Source: Ruegeria aquimaris (GTDB lineage Bacteria; Pseudomonadota; Alphaproteobacteria; Rhodobacterales; Rhodobacteraceae). From it: a DNA stretch of 64,000 nucleotides. Each line of letters starts with the position of its first letter. Within the stretch, counting starts at the first letter, position 1. A program made the translations under genes and the position numbers. Under the pieces are notes generated by a model. It had not been told where the DNA came from and did not search any database. It saw only the letters and a program-made list of their open reading frames with translations. The stretch is taken from positions 92,737 to 156,736 of the forward strand of contig NZ_JAOWLB010000009.1 of assembly GCF_025751555.1 (NCBI RefSeq), written 5' to 3'. Positions 56,079-64,000 of this stretch are shown here, piece after piece.

Positions 56079-57527
56079 TCAGTTGAACGGGTTTTCGACC
56101 TTGGGCCAGAAGTTGCCATCGCGCTTGGTAAAGGGAATGATGGTCATGTCGGGTGTCACGGTGCCGGGGGTGCGCACATGGACCACCTGCGGGCTGATCC
56201 GCTCGAAATTCTGATAGAAATGGTTGGTCGATTTCGGGATCAGGGCGCGCATCTGGGTGATGTCGATGCCCAGATCGGTATAGACCGAGGGCGAGAAATT
56301 CTGCGTGCGCAGCGAGGACACGATCAGGTGCACGCCGTCGGCATCAAGCCAGACACCGGTGCCCATGGGCATATCGGTTTCGCCCAGTTTCTGTGTCATG
56401 TTCTCGCGGATGGCGCGGACGGTCACATCCAGATCCACCGCATCACCCGATTCCTTGCAGATCTTGCCGCCAAGGCGCACCCGCAAGCGCGCACCGACAC
56501 CGGCATCCTGGCACATGGTCACCAGCACAGGATCCCAGAAGATGCCGTGGGCAATATCCTTCATCCCGCGCCGGAGGATCTCTTGCAGGAAGAAGGTGGA
56601 ATCCGCAGGCGCGCCACCGCCGGCATTGTCCCCCATGTCCGCCAGCGCGATCGGGCCGTGATTTGCCGCAGATACGATATCGAGCGCCGCCGAAATATCG
56701 GGATAGTTCATCCGCAACCCATCGCGGATATTCCAAAGCTTGTCCGCAAACTCCTTGGCAACGCGCGCGGCCTTGTCTGCATCTCCATCTGCGATAACCA
56801 GCGTTTTTGCACCGACGTCTGCCACATCGGCCCAGGGAAACCCATGGGTCAGTGAGACCGATAGGATACCATCCTTGCCCTCGGCGTCCTTCATGGCCTG
56901 CACATAGGTCTTGGCAGGCTCTTTCATGGTCTCGATGATCGTCAGCATCCGGCAGTCCTGCGCCCGCATCACCGGCTTGGTCTTGCCCTCGGCGGCGTCG
57001 GCGGCCATCACGAACAGCTCGCGCGCGCGCTCGGGCGCATCGACATGCGGGTATTCCTTGAAGTTGATGATCAACGTCGCGTTGTCCAGCATCGTCTGAG
57101 TCAGGTGGTTGTGCGGGTCAAGCTCCAGCCCGATCACCTTGTCCGGCCCCATGATCGCGCGGGCGCGCGCCATCATGTCTCCTTCGCAATCGTCATAACC
57201 GTCGGCGACCATAGCGCCGTGCATCGACATCAACAGGACATCGGGTTGATACCGTTCAATATCGGCGAGGATCTCGTCGCGGAAACCTTCGTAGACCGCG
57301 CGCACAGTCGGGCCCGCCGGCTGCGCCGCAGCGGTCAGGCTTTCGATGACCTCCCAGCCTTTTTCCTCTGCCATACGGCACCATTCGTGCAGGGGCGCGC
57401 TGAACAGCATGGCGGGCTGGCGCGTCGCCTCGCGCGAGACCATGCCGGCCTCGAAAGCGAGCAGGCCAGTCGGCATCGGTGAAAACGTATTGGTTTCGGT
57501 TGCCAGGCAGGCAATGAGCAGTTTCAC
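56079..57527 (-). CDS. M81-family metallopeptidase (MlrC-like), copy 1
   Basis: 482 aa. ETNTFSPMPTG at the N-terminus, SMHGAMVADGYDDCEGD, GLELDPHNHLTQ and a C-terminal DMGDNAGGGAPADS are family marks of M81/MlrC zinc peptidases, named for microcystin-degrading MlrC. Most members act on other peptides or amides. It is similar to the next gene through its whole length (roughly 70-75 percent by eye), a tandem duplication that has diverged. Confidence 0.9.
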   Translation of the reverse strand: MKLLIACLATETNTFSPMPTGLLAFEAGMVSREATRQPAMLFSAPLHEWCRMAEEKGWEVIESLTAAAQPAGPTVRAVYEGFRDEILADIERYQPDVLLMSMHGAMVADGYDDCEGDMMARARAIMGPDKVIGLELDPHNHLTQTMLDNATLIINFKEYPHVDAPERARELFVMAADAAEGKTKPVMRAQDCRMLTIIETMKEPAKTYVQAMKDAEGKDGILSVSLTHGFPWADVADVGAKTLVIADGDADKAARVAKEFADKLWNIRDGLRMNYPDISAALDIVSAANHGPIALADMGDNAGGGAPADSTFFLQEILRRGMKDIAHGIFWDPVLVTMCQDAGVGARLRVRLGGKICKESGDAVDLDVTVRAIRENMTQKLGETDMPMGTGVWLDADGVHLIVSSLRTQNFSPSVYTDLGIDITQMRALIPKSTNHFYQNFERISPQVVHVRTPGTVTPDMTIIPFTKRDGNFWPKVENPFN

Positions 57528-57558
57528 GGCAGTCGGTCCTCGGTCTTATGCGATGCGA

Positions 57559-59007
57559 TCAGGCGAAGGGGTTTTCGACCCTGGGCCAGAAGTTTCCGTC
57601 ACGCTTGGTGAAAGGAATATTCGGGATGTCCGGCGTAACTGCTCCGGGCGATCCGACATGGATTACCTGCGCGCTGACGCGGTCGAAATTCTGGTAGAAA
57701 TGGTTCGTGGACTTCGGGATCATGATCCGCAGGCGCCCGATATCCAACCCGAGATCTGAGAAGACCGATGGCGAATAACACTGTGCGCGCTTGGACGACA
57801 GGATCAGGTGAACACCATCGGCCTCCAGCCAAACGCCCGTGCCCATCGACATCGACATTTCATTTACCGTCTGAAACATGTTCTCGCGAATGCCGCGCAC
57901 GGTAACGTCGAGATCTATCGCCTCGCCCGACTCGGCGCATATCTTGCCACCGATCCGAACCCGCATTTGGGCGCCGACGCCCGCGTCCTGGCACATGGCC
58001 ACAAGCACGGGATCCCAGAACTGTGCGAGGCCGACATCCTTTATCCCGCGCCTGAGAATTTCCTTAAGAAAATAGGTGGAATCCGAGGGCGCGCCGCCTC
58101 CGGCATTGTCACCCATGTCCGCCAATGTGACGGGAAACTCGTTGGCTGCTTCGGCCATGTCGAGCGCGGTGGAAACATCAGGGTAGTCCAGACGCAAGCC
58201 ATCGCGGATATCCCAAAGCCGGGCGGCGAATTCTTCGGCGACACTTGCCGCCTTGTCCGCATCACCGTCGGCGATCACCAGTGTCTTGGCCCCGACATCG
58301 GCCACGTCCCCCCAGGGAAATCCATGCGTGAGGGAAACCGACAGGATGCCACCCTTACCCTCGGCGTCTTTCATCGCCTGCACAAAGGATTTGCCCGGTT
58401 CCGTCAGGGTTCGGATGATGGTCAGCATTCGACAGTCATGCGCGCGCATCACCGGACGCGTCTGTCCTTCGGCGGCGTCAGCAGCCATGTTGAACAGTTC
58501 GACCGCGCGGTCCGCAGGGTCGATATGGGGATATTCCTTGTAGTTGACGATCAGGGTCGCGTTGTCGAGCATGGCCTGGGTCAGGTGGTTGTGCGGATCG
58601 AGTTCAAGCCCGATCACCTTGTCCCTGCCCATGATGGTCCGCGCGCGCTGCATCATGTCACCTTCGCAATCGTCATAGCCGTCCGCGATCATCGCCCCGT
58701 GCATGTTGATCAGGAAGATGTCCGGTCTTTGCGCTTCGAGGTCGCGCAGAATCTCGTCGCGAAACTCTTCGTAGACCGCGCGGGTCGTCAGCCCCGCGGG
58801 CTGCGCCGCCGCGGTCAGACTTTCGGCGACGTCCCAGCCCCGTTCCTGCGCCATGCGGCGCCAGACATGCAGCGACACATTGTGCATGCGTGGCTCTGCC
58901 GTGCTTCCCTCCCGCGTAAGAAGCTGTGCTTCGAAGGCAAGCCGTCCGGTCGGGATCGGCGAGAAACTGTTGGTTTCCGTGGTCAGCGCCGCAATCATCA
59001 GCTTCAT
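57559..59007 (-). CDS. M81-family metallopeptidase (MlrC-like), copy 2
   Basis: 482 aa, the same length and motifs as its neighbour (ETNSFSPIPTGRLAFEA, NMHGAMIADGYDDCEGD, DPHNHLTQAML, DMGDNAGGGAPSDS). It starts 1 base after the TRAP small-subunit stop. Two paralogues in one transporter operon suggest different stereo- or chain-specificity, or a hetero-oligomer. Confidence 0.9.
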   Translation of the reverse strand: MKLMIAALTTETNSFSPIPTGRLAFEAQLLTREGSTAEPRMHNVSLHVWRRMAQERGWDVAESLTAAAQPAGLTTRAVYEEFRDEILRDLEAQRPDIFLINMHGAMIADGYDDCEGDMMQRARTIMGRDKVIGLELDPHNHLTQAMLDNATLIVNYKEYPHIDPADRAVELFNMAADAAEGQTRPVMRAHDCRMLTIIRTLTEPGKSFVQAMKDAEGKGGILSVSLTHGFPWGDVADVGAKTLVIADGDADKAASVAEEFAARLWDIRDGLRLDYPDVSTALDMAEAANEFPVTLADMGDNAGGGAPSDSTYFLKEILRRGIKDVGLAQFWDPVLVAMCQDAGVGAQMRVRIGGKICAESGEAIDLDVTVRGIRENMFQTVNEMSMSMGTGVWLEADGVHLILSSKRAQCYSPSVFSDLGLDIGRLRIMIPKSTNHFYQNFDRVSAQVIHVGSPGAVTPDIPNIPFTKRDGNFWPRVENPFA

Positions 59008-59008
59008 G

Positions 59009-59530
59009 TCATGTCTCTTTCGGCTGCATCAGTGCTGTCGAAAGATTTGCCAGCAAGTGAAGCATGATCAGGCCAAAGCCGATTGGAATGGCCATTGCGA
59101 AAACGGACATCGGTACGTCGAGGGTTTCCGCCGTGACCCGCGCGTTTCGGGCGATATACCCTGAGGCAATCTTTCCGTTCAGCCCGTAGAGGCTGTACCA
59201 AAGGATCGGCGCGACAAAGATGAACGCGCCGATCGCACGCACCACCGCATAGACGCGGCCCACCCCGTCAGTACGCTCGCGCGCGGCGGGGAACAGCGAC
59301 GGATCGACCCGGAACCGGAAGGCACAGGATGCGCCGAGCAATCCGGCCCAGACCATGAGGTAGCGTGCAAGCTCCTCTGTCCAGGCCGGCGGTTGATCGA
59401 GAAGATAGCGCGCGGCGGCCTGCCATCCCGCGATCAGCACCAGCGAAGCCACCGCCAGCACCGCGCCCCAAAGGGCAACGCGGTTCAGGAAAGCCGAAAA
59501 GCGATCAAGCCAGGAAACCGCCGCGCGCAT
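59009..59530 (-). CDS. TRAP transporter small membrane subunit (DctQ type)
   Basis: 173 aa with four spans and the DctQ pattern GWQAAARYLLDQPPAWTEELARYLMVWAGLLGASCAFR. It lies 4 bases after the binding protein gene and works with the large subunit and binding protein to import organic acids or amino-acid derivatives using a sodium gradient. Confidence 0.88.
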   Translation of the reverse strand: MRAAVSWLDRFSAFLNRVALWGAVLAVASLVLIAGWQAAARYLLDQPPAWTEELARYLMVWAGLLGASCAFRFRVDPSLFPAARERTDGVGRVYAVVRAIGAFIFVAPILWYSLYGLNGKIASGYIARNARVTAETLDVPMSVFAMAIPIGFGLIMLHLLANLSTALMQPKET

Positions 59531-59534
59531 CGTA

Positions 59535-60509
59535 TTATTCTCCGATCGCAGCCTGCCAGGCGGCCAACGCGCCTTCGGGCAGGGGCACCATGTTGTGCAG
59601 GGGCGCGCTCAGTGCCTTGAATTCGGCCCAGGCTTCAGGGGTCAGTTCGGTCACCTCGATGCCGGCTTCGCGCAGCTTGTCCATCTCGGCCGACCGGGTC
59701 GCGAGCCACGCGCGGTTAGCCTCGGTGGCGGCCTTGGCAGCGTCCATTACGATCGCCTGCTGTTCGGCCGAAAGCCCCTGGTACCAGTCCTCGGACACGA
59801 TGATGGTGCGGCTTCCCAATCCGACCTTGGCGTTGGTGAAATACTTGATGAACCCGGTATGCCCGAACATGATCGGAACCATCGGAGGGTTGATGTAGCC
59901 ATCCGCGATGCCGGTCTGAAGAGCGTTGGGCACTTCGTCCCATGCCACGATGGTGCCGTTGGTGCCCCAGAGCTTGTAGACGCCGATCTGGTTTTCATCC
60001 AGAGCCCGCATCCGCAGATCGGCGAGATCAGCCGCTTTTTCGACAGGGTGCTTGGTGTTGAAGATCCCGGCGGCAGACCCCAGCGCGGCCATGCCGATGA
60101 CGCGCACGCCTTGCGGAACTGTGCCTGCGTTGATCTTGTCCATCATGCCGTTGGCAAGACCGCGATCCAGGCTTTGCCAATCCGGGAAGAGATAGGGCAG
60201 CGTGGTCGGAATGAGGTGCCCGTCCAGGGCGCCGACGCCCTTGGTGTCGGACAGGGACACTTCGAGCAGCCCTTGCTGCACCTGGTCCATCTTCTCGGCC
60301 TCGCCACCTAGCGCGCCGCGTTCGTATTCCACGGCTTCCATGCCGTTGGCATTGAGGTATTCCGAGAACGCATTCGCCCAGACATAGGATCCGGAGTTTT
60401 CCAGGTCCTTGGCTGAATCGAGCGCGATCTTGATCTCTGCCGATACGGGGCCGGCGATTGCCAGGGTCAGCGTGAGGCAGGCGGGCCCCACAAGCTTCAT
60501 GAACGACAT
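59535..60509 (-). CDS. TRAP transporter substrate-binding protein (DctP type)
   Basis: 324 aa behind GAGGAGG. Signal peptide MSFMKLVGPACLTLTLAIAGPVSA; then EKMDQVQQGLLEVSLSDTKG, IRMRALDEN-like DLRMRALDENQIG with the conserved Arg that pairs with substrate carboxylate, and GTNGTIVAWDEVPNALQTGIADGYINPP. It is a typical DctP/TAXI-independent periplasmic receptor; the ligand is a carboxylate, not further defined. Confidence 0.9.
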   Translation of the reverse strand: MSFMKLVGPACLTLTLAIAGPVSAEIKIALDSAKDLENSGSYVWANAFSEYLNANGMEAVEYERGALGGEAEKMDQVQQGLLEVSLSDTKGVGALDGHLIPTTLPYLFPDWQSLDRGLANGMMDKINAGTVPQGVRVIGMAALGSAAGIFNTKHPVEKAADLADLRMRALDENQIGVYKLWGTNGTIVAWDEVPNALQTGIADGYINPPMVPIMFGHTGFIKYFTNAKVGLGSRTIIVSEDWYQGLSAEQQAIVMDAAKAATEANRAWLATRSAEMDKLREAGIEVTELTPEAWAEFKALSAPLHNMVPLPEGALAAWQAAIGE

Positions 60510-60554
60510 TCTAGTTCCTCCTCTTTTTTCCCCCTGCTTTCGGGGAATTTGTTT

Positions 60555-61838
60555 TCAGTTCCACAATCCAAACGCGCGCGGCAGGTAGAGGCTGATCTCG
60601 GGGACGAAGACCAACACCCCCAGCACCAGAATTTCGACCAGCACGAACGGGATGACAGCGCGGGCCAGGGTCCAGTAGTTCAGCCCCGTGACCGTCGAGA
60701 CGATCAGCAGGCAGCCGCCCATCGGTGGCGACACCAGGCCAATGGTCAGGTTGAAGCAGATCACGATACCCAAGTGCACCGGGTCTGCCCCGTTGGCCAA
60801 GGCGACCGGCGCTACAAGTGGAACCAGCAGGGCCAGCGCCATGGGGATGTCCAGAAACATGCCCGCCAAGATGAAGAGCAGATTCATCGCCAGCATGAAG
60901 CCGACAGGTCCCAGTCCCAGATCGGTGATCAGGGCCGAGATCGCCTGCGGCACCTTTTCCAGCGATGCCAGATGGCCAAAAGCGGCGATGGCGCACAGAA
61001 CCACAAAAATGGAGCCGGTCAGCATCGCGGTGCGGCGAAGACTTTCGACCACGTCCTCGAGTTTCAGCCCCTCGTAGAAGATGGCGGCCAGGGCAGCGAC
61101 GATGACGGCGACGGCGGCGGCCTCTGTCGGCGTCATCCAGCCCAGAACGATCCCGCCCACGATGATCAGGGGCAGCAAGAGCGCGGGCAAGGCCCGGGCG
61201 ATTGCAGGCAGGATCGGCGGCGCCTCTCCCTTTTCGATACGGGGATGGTCATCGCGCACCGCGTAGTACCCGTTGAGGGCAAACAGAGCGCAGGCAAGCA
61301 AAAGGCCGGGAAGGATGCCGGCCACGAACAGGGCGGCCACCGAGGTCTGCATGATCGCGCCATAGAAGATCAGGATGATCGACGGGGGAACGATCGGGCC
61401 AATGATCGAAGAGGCCGCGGTGATCGCCCCGGCATAGAGGCGTGTATAGCCGCGTTGTTCCATTGCAGGCACAAGGGTGTTCGACAGCGAGGCGGCGTCG
61501 GCAACCGCCGAACCGCTGATCCCGGCAAAGAATACCGAGGTCATGATGTTTACGTGCCCCAGTCCCCCGCGAATGCGCCCGACCATGGCCATGGAGACAT
61601 CGATCAGCGCCTTGGTCACGCCGCCTCGGTTCATCAACTCGCCTGCGAGGATGAAAAGTGGCATCGACAACAATGCGAAAACGCTGATCTGCGAAAAGAC
61701 CTTTTGCGGCAGAATGGCAAGGTAGCGGGCGTTTTCGGTCATCAGGAACGAGACGACCGCCGTGGCCCCGACCACATAGGCCAGCCCCAATCCCGATGCG
61801 AGCAGGACTGCAAGCAATATCGGAACCAACCAGATCAT
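60555..61838 (-). CDS. TRAP transporter large permease (DctM type)
   Basis: 427 aa with ~12 spans and DctM signatures (FALLSMPLFILAGELMNRGG, HVNIMTSVFFAGISGSAVADAASL, GIVICFNLTIGLVSPPMGGCL). Its ATG overlaps the oxidase stop (ATGA). In this operon the large subunit precedes the binding protein and small subunit, an order reversed from dctPQM. Confidence 0.9.
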   Translation of the reverse strand: MIWLVPILLAVLLASGLGLAYVVGATAVVSFLMTENARYLAILPQKVFSQISVFALLSMPLFILAGELMNRGGVTKALIDVSMAMVGRIRGGLGHVNIMTSVFFAGISGSAVADAASLSNTLVPAMEQRGYTRLYAGAITAASSIIGPIVPPSIILIFYGAIMQTSVAALFVAGILPGLLLACALFALNGYYAVRDDHPRIEKGEAPPILPAIARALPALLLPLIIVGGIVLGWMTPTEAAAVAVIVAALAAIFYEGLKLEDVVESLRRTAMLTGSIFVVLCAIAAFGHLASLEKVPQAISALITDLGLGPVGFMLAMNLLFILAGMFLDIPMALALLVPLVAPVALANGADPVHLGIVICFNLTIGLVSPPMGGCLLIVSTVTGLNYWTLARAVIPFVLVEILVLGVLVFVPEISLYLPRAFGLWN

Positions 61839-62977
61839 GCTCCGATCCCTTTGCGCCCGGGCCGGATGCTATCCGGTTTCAGGTTTTCAGCTTGAATGTG
61901 TCCGGGAATTTCCAGCCCCATAACCTCGGCCGCGGCCAGTTGCGCCAGGGCGGGAGCGGACTGGATCCCATATCCGCCCTGCCCGGCCAGCCAGTAGAAG
62001 CCGTCGACCTGGCGCGAAAAACCGACGACCGGGCATTTGTCCGCCACGAAGCTGCGCAACCCGGCCCAGGAGTTCTCGATCCGTCGCACCGAAATTTCAA
62101 AGGCGCGTTCGATCCGGTCGACGCAGATCGCGATGTCCATCTCGTCAGGCTGCACATCGCAAGGCGGTTCGGGGTCTTCGTTCGCAGGCGAAACCAGAAG
62201 TTTGCCTGCGTCCGGTTTCAGGTAGAACTGCTCGTCGACATCAACCACAAGGGGCAATCCATGCACGTCGCACCCTTGGGGTGCCGCGATCATCAAGGCC
62301 GAGCGACGTTTGGGGACAAGGCCGATACGCTCGGCCCCGGCCAGCCTGCCCACTTCGTCGACCCATGCCCCGGCGGCATTGATGACGACACGCGCCGTTA
62401 CTTCGGAGCTCCCGGTCTGGATCTTCCAGCCGTCCCCGGTTTTCCCAAGCGCAGTGACCGGAGCACGGGTCAGCAAGGTGCCTCCGCTGGCCTTGAAGCG
62501 CCGCAGGTAGCCCTGATGTAATGCGGCCACGTCGATCTCTGAGGTCCCGTGGTCCCACAAGGCCCCTATTGCGTAACCTTCGCGCAGAAGCGGAAGGCGG
62601 GCTTGAAGGTCCTCGGCGTCGATGCGCGTGACGGTGGATGCATCGACCAGTTCGTGCTGCATCGCGTCGAGACTGTTCTTCTGATCTTCGCGTGCCACAA
62701 AGGCCGCGGCGATCGGCTTGAGAAGGTCCTGGTCGGTGAACCCCTGCGGCGGGTTCTGGAAAAAATCCAGCGATGCCCGCGTCAGCGCGCGGATCGGCTG
62801 CGGACCATAGATGGGCGCGTAGACCGCCGCGGATCGGCCGGTCGTGTGGTACCCCGGCTGGCTTTCCTGTTCGATAAGAACGACCCGCCCCGATGCGGCG
62901 AGTTCCGCCGCGACCGAGGCCCCGGCGATGCCCGCGCCAATGACGGCAAAATCACAATCTGATGACGAATTCGGCAC
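61835..62977 (-). CDS. FAD-dependent oxidoreductase, DAO family
   Basis: 380 aa from a GTG at 62977 (weak ribosome site). The dinucleotide motif is DFAVIGAGIAGASVAAELAA, followed by VLIEQESQPGYHTTGRSAAVY and a C-terminal WAGLRSFVADKCPVVGF and GQGGYGIQSAPALAQLAAAEV. This is the D-amino-acid oxidase/glycine oxidase/D-hydantoin-dehydrogenase type. Being first in the TRAP-peptidase operon, it probably oxidises the D-amino acid released from the imported compound to an imine, which RidA would then hydrolyse. The exact substrate is inferred. Confidence 0.88.
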   Translation of the reverse strand: MPNSSSDCDFAVIGAGIAGASVAAELAASGRVVLIEQESQPGYHTTGRSAAVYAPIYGPQPIRALTRASLDFFQNPPQGFTDQDLLKPIAAAFVAREDQKNSLDAMQHELVDASTVTRIDAEDLQARLPLLREGYAIGALWDHGTSEIDVAALHQGYLRRFKASGGTLLTRAPVTALGKTGDGWKIQTGSSEVTARVVINAAGAWVDEVGRLAGAERIGLVPKRRSALMIAAPQGCDVHGLPLVVDVDEQFYLKPDAGKLLVSPANEDPEPPCDVQPDEMDIAICVDRIERAFEISVRRIENSWAGLRSFVADKCPVVGFSRQVDGFYWLAGQGGYGIQSAPALAQLAAAEVMGLEIPGHIQAENLKPDSIRPGRKGIGA

Positions 62978-63034
62978 GCTTCACAGTCCCAGGGTCGGTT
63001 TCATTTTCAATTTCGGTATCAAGACGCTACAATA

Positions 63035-63075
63035 TTTTCCAATAGGAAAACAACGGAAATTTTCCAATAGGAAAA
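63035..63075. promoter_or_regulatory. Twin palindromic operator between DAO and XRE genes
   Basis: TTTTCC-AATA-GGAAAA occurs twice, at 63035-63050 and 63060-63075, exactly 25 bp apart. Each is a perfect 6-bp inverted repeat. The second covers the ribosome site (AGGA) and ends one base before the regulator ATG, so binding should block the regulator and control the divergent TRAP operon. Confidence 0.75.
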
Positions 63076-63076
63076 A

Positions 63077-63679
63077 ATGCAGAAAATTCTGAACGATCTC
63101 GAGCCCAGTCCCACCGCGACCGAAACCAGTCTGGGAGCGCGTGTCCGGCAAATCAGGAAGACGCGGAAGTGGACCTTGAAAGAACTGTCCGATCGAACCG
63201 GCCTTGCGATTTCGACGATTTCCAAGATGGAACGTGGCGAGATTTCATTGACTTATGATCGCTTCATGCGGCTCGCCCAAGGGCTCGGGCTGGACGTGGG
63301 CGAGCTTTTCGATGCCGAGGCGGAAGGTTTCGCACATGGGACAATCACGGTCACACGCGCGGGCGAAGCACCGATCCATCGTTCCGCCACTTACGACTAT
63401 GACATGCTGGCGTCGGACGTGAGCGGCAAGCACATGGTGCCCATGGTCGGGCGAATCAAGGCGCATAGTTTCGCGGCCTTCGAAGACTTCATCTCTCACC
63501 CAGGCGAAGAGTTCATCTATGTACTCGCAGGAGAGGTCACCGTTTTCCTCAAGGGGCGCGATGCGATTACCCTCGGGCGAGGCGACAGCATCTATTTCGA
63601 CAGCGGTATCGGCCATGCCTATGTCTCGGCCGGAGATCAGGATGCGATGGTTTTGGGGGTGTGTTGGAAGCCGACGTGA
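63077..63679 (+). CDS. XRE-family regulator with cupin sensor domain
   Basis: 200 aa. HTH_3 domain at ~20-75 (RVRQIRKTRKWTLKELSDRTGLAISTISKMERGEISLTYDRFMRLAQGLG) and a C-terminal cupin (~110-195) with HPGEEFIYVLAGEVTVFLKGRDAITLGRGDSIYFDSGIGHAYVS, His and Glu at metal/ligand positions. This is the PuuR/YdcN-like XRE-cupin layout, usually repressing amino-acid-derivative catabolism. It is divergent from the DAO-TRAP operon with the twin operator between. Confidence 0.9.
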   Translation: MQKILNDLEPSPTATETSLGARVRQIRKTRKWTLKELSDRTGLAISTISKMERGEISLTYDRFMRLAQGLGLDVGELFDAEAEGFAHGTITVTRAGEAPIHRSATYDYDMLASDVSGKHMVPMVGRIKAHSFAAFEDFISHPGEEFIYVLAGEVTVFLKGRDAITLGRGDSIYFDSGIGHAYVSAGDQDAMVLGVCWKPT

Positions 63680-63699
63680 ACCAACGGGAAAGGTGTCAC

Positions 63700-63840
63700 T
63701 TGCGGACGAATATAGCCCCCGCCTGATCGCAATTGCCTGATTGGGTCTGGTTCGGCGATCACGATTGCTGACGGATAACCGGCTTTCTTGTGCGGCCCGA
63801 TATTTCGTCGCCGCGAGCCCGAAGGGCGGCCTCGCCGAAT
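63700..63840 (+). repeat. Dispersed ~140-bp repeat, copy A
   Basis: The copy adjacent to the island right end. Blocks CCCGCCTGATCGCAA, TGGTTCGGCGATCACGATTG, CTGACGGATAACCGGCTTTC and GCGGCCCGATA match copies B and C. It ends where the GTTGAC-type repeat begins, 80 bases from the tRNA. Confidence 0.65.
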
Positions 63841-63862
63841 GTTGACTGAGCGTTGACAAGAA
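63841..63862 (+). repeat. GTTGAC-type repeat near the intact tRNA
   Basis: GTTGAC, four bases, CGTTGACAAGAA, matching 22605-22626 at all 18 fixed bases and in the same orientation. It is ~60 bases inside the island from the tRNA 3' end. Confidence 0.45.
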
Positions 63863-63923
63863 TTGGTGATGGTGGAGGCTGAACGGTTGATCGCCTCGTA
63901 ACGCATTGATAAATTTTGTGATT

Positions 63924-64000
<77 letters not shown>

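Overview
The window is GC-rich, densely packed DNA of alphaproteobacterial type. The FnrL-type sites, TRAP transporter, prophage-style early genes and tRNA sequence point to the Rhodobacteraceae (Roseobacter group). That placement is inferred from gene content; no database was searched. Four parts can be separated.

(1) 1-5.6 kb: a cell-envelope or glycan locus. It holds an exported formylglycine-generating-enzyme-like protein (cut by the window edge), an exported phosphodiester-glycosidase-like protein, an extended SDR epimerase, a HAD-UbiA fusion and a GtrA-like membrane protein.

(2) 6.1-22.1 kb: a stress or low-oxygen gene set. It holds a COG2187-type kinase-like protein, a second PRPP synthetase, an overlapping cassette (acyl/acetyl-CoA synthetase, fused E1 alpha-beta, E2, acyl carrier protein), a P2A-like cation ATPase, an oleate hydratase, and a Lon-like protease translationally coupled to a small partner. 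FNR-type boxes lie upstream of the CoA synthetase (one mismatch) and the Lon-like gene (perfect). A decayed IS6-family transposase sits directly against the first box.

(3) 22.4-63.9 kb: a probable genomic island of about 41.5 kb in the initiator tRNA-Met gene. The intact 77-nt tRNA fills the last bases of the window on the minus strand. An identical 47-bp copy of its 3' part lies at 22419-22465 in the same orientation. Just inside the left end are a DUF262-HEPN gene pair (candidate defence system) and a tyrosine integrase. Then comes an early-phage module with a chain of ATGA overlaps and iteron-like repeats inside the replication-type gene, a C5-methyltransferase/Vsr/MvaI-BcnI-like restriction system, a ParB-methylase and a terminase-small-like gene cut by an IS6 remnant. 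No head or tail genes follow, so this is a prophage or phage-plasmid remnant.

(4) Within the island, 36.9-63.7 kb carries two long minus-strand catabolic operons. The first (47.4 to 36.9 kb, beside a divergent AraC regulator) has three exported metal-dependent amidohydrolases (N-acyl-D-amino-acid deacylase and imidazolonepropionase-like types), two outer-membrane proteins, two DUF3299 proteins and an ABC transporter whose permease has a His/Asp-rich loop. It carries traces of internal duplication. The second (63.0 to 50.7 kb, beside a divergent XRE-cupin regulator) has a DAO-type oxidase, a TRAP transporter, two tandem M81 (MlrC-like) metallopeptidases, RidA, a GlcD-type FAD enzyme and a fused indolepyruvate ferredoxin oxidoreductase. 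Together these suggest uptake and breakdown of amidated or D-configured amino-acid compounds to acyl-CoA. A ~140-bp dispersed repeat occurs three times (5.9, 48.6 and 63.7 kb). No CRISPR array and no rRNA gene was seen.
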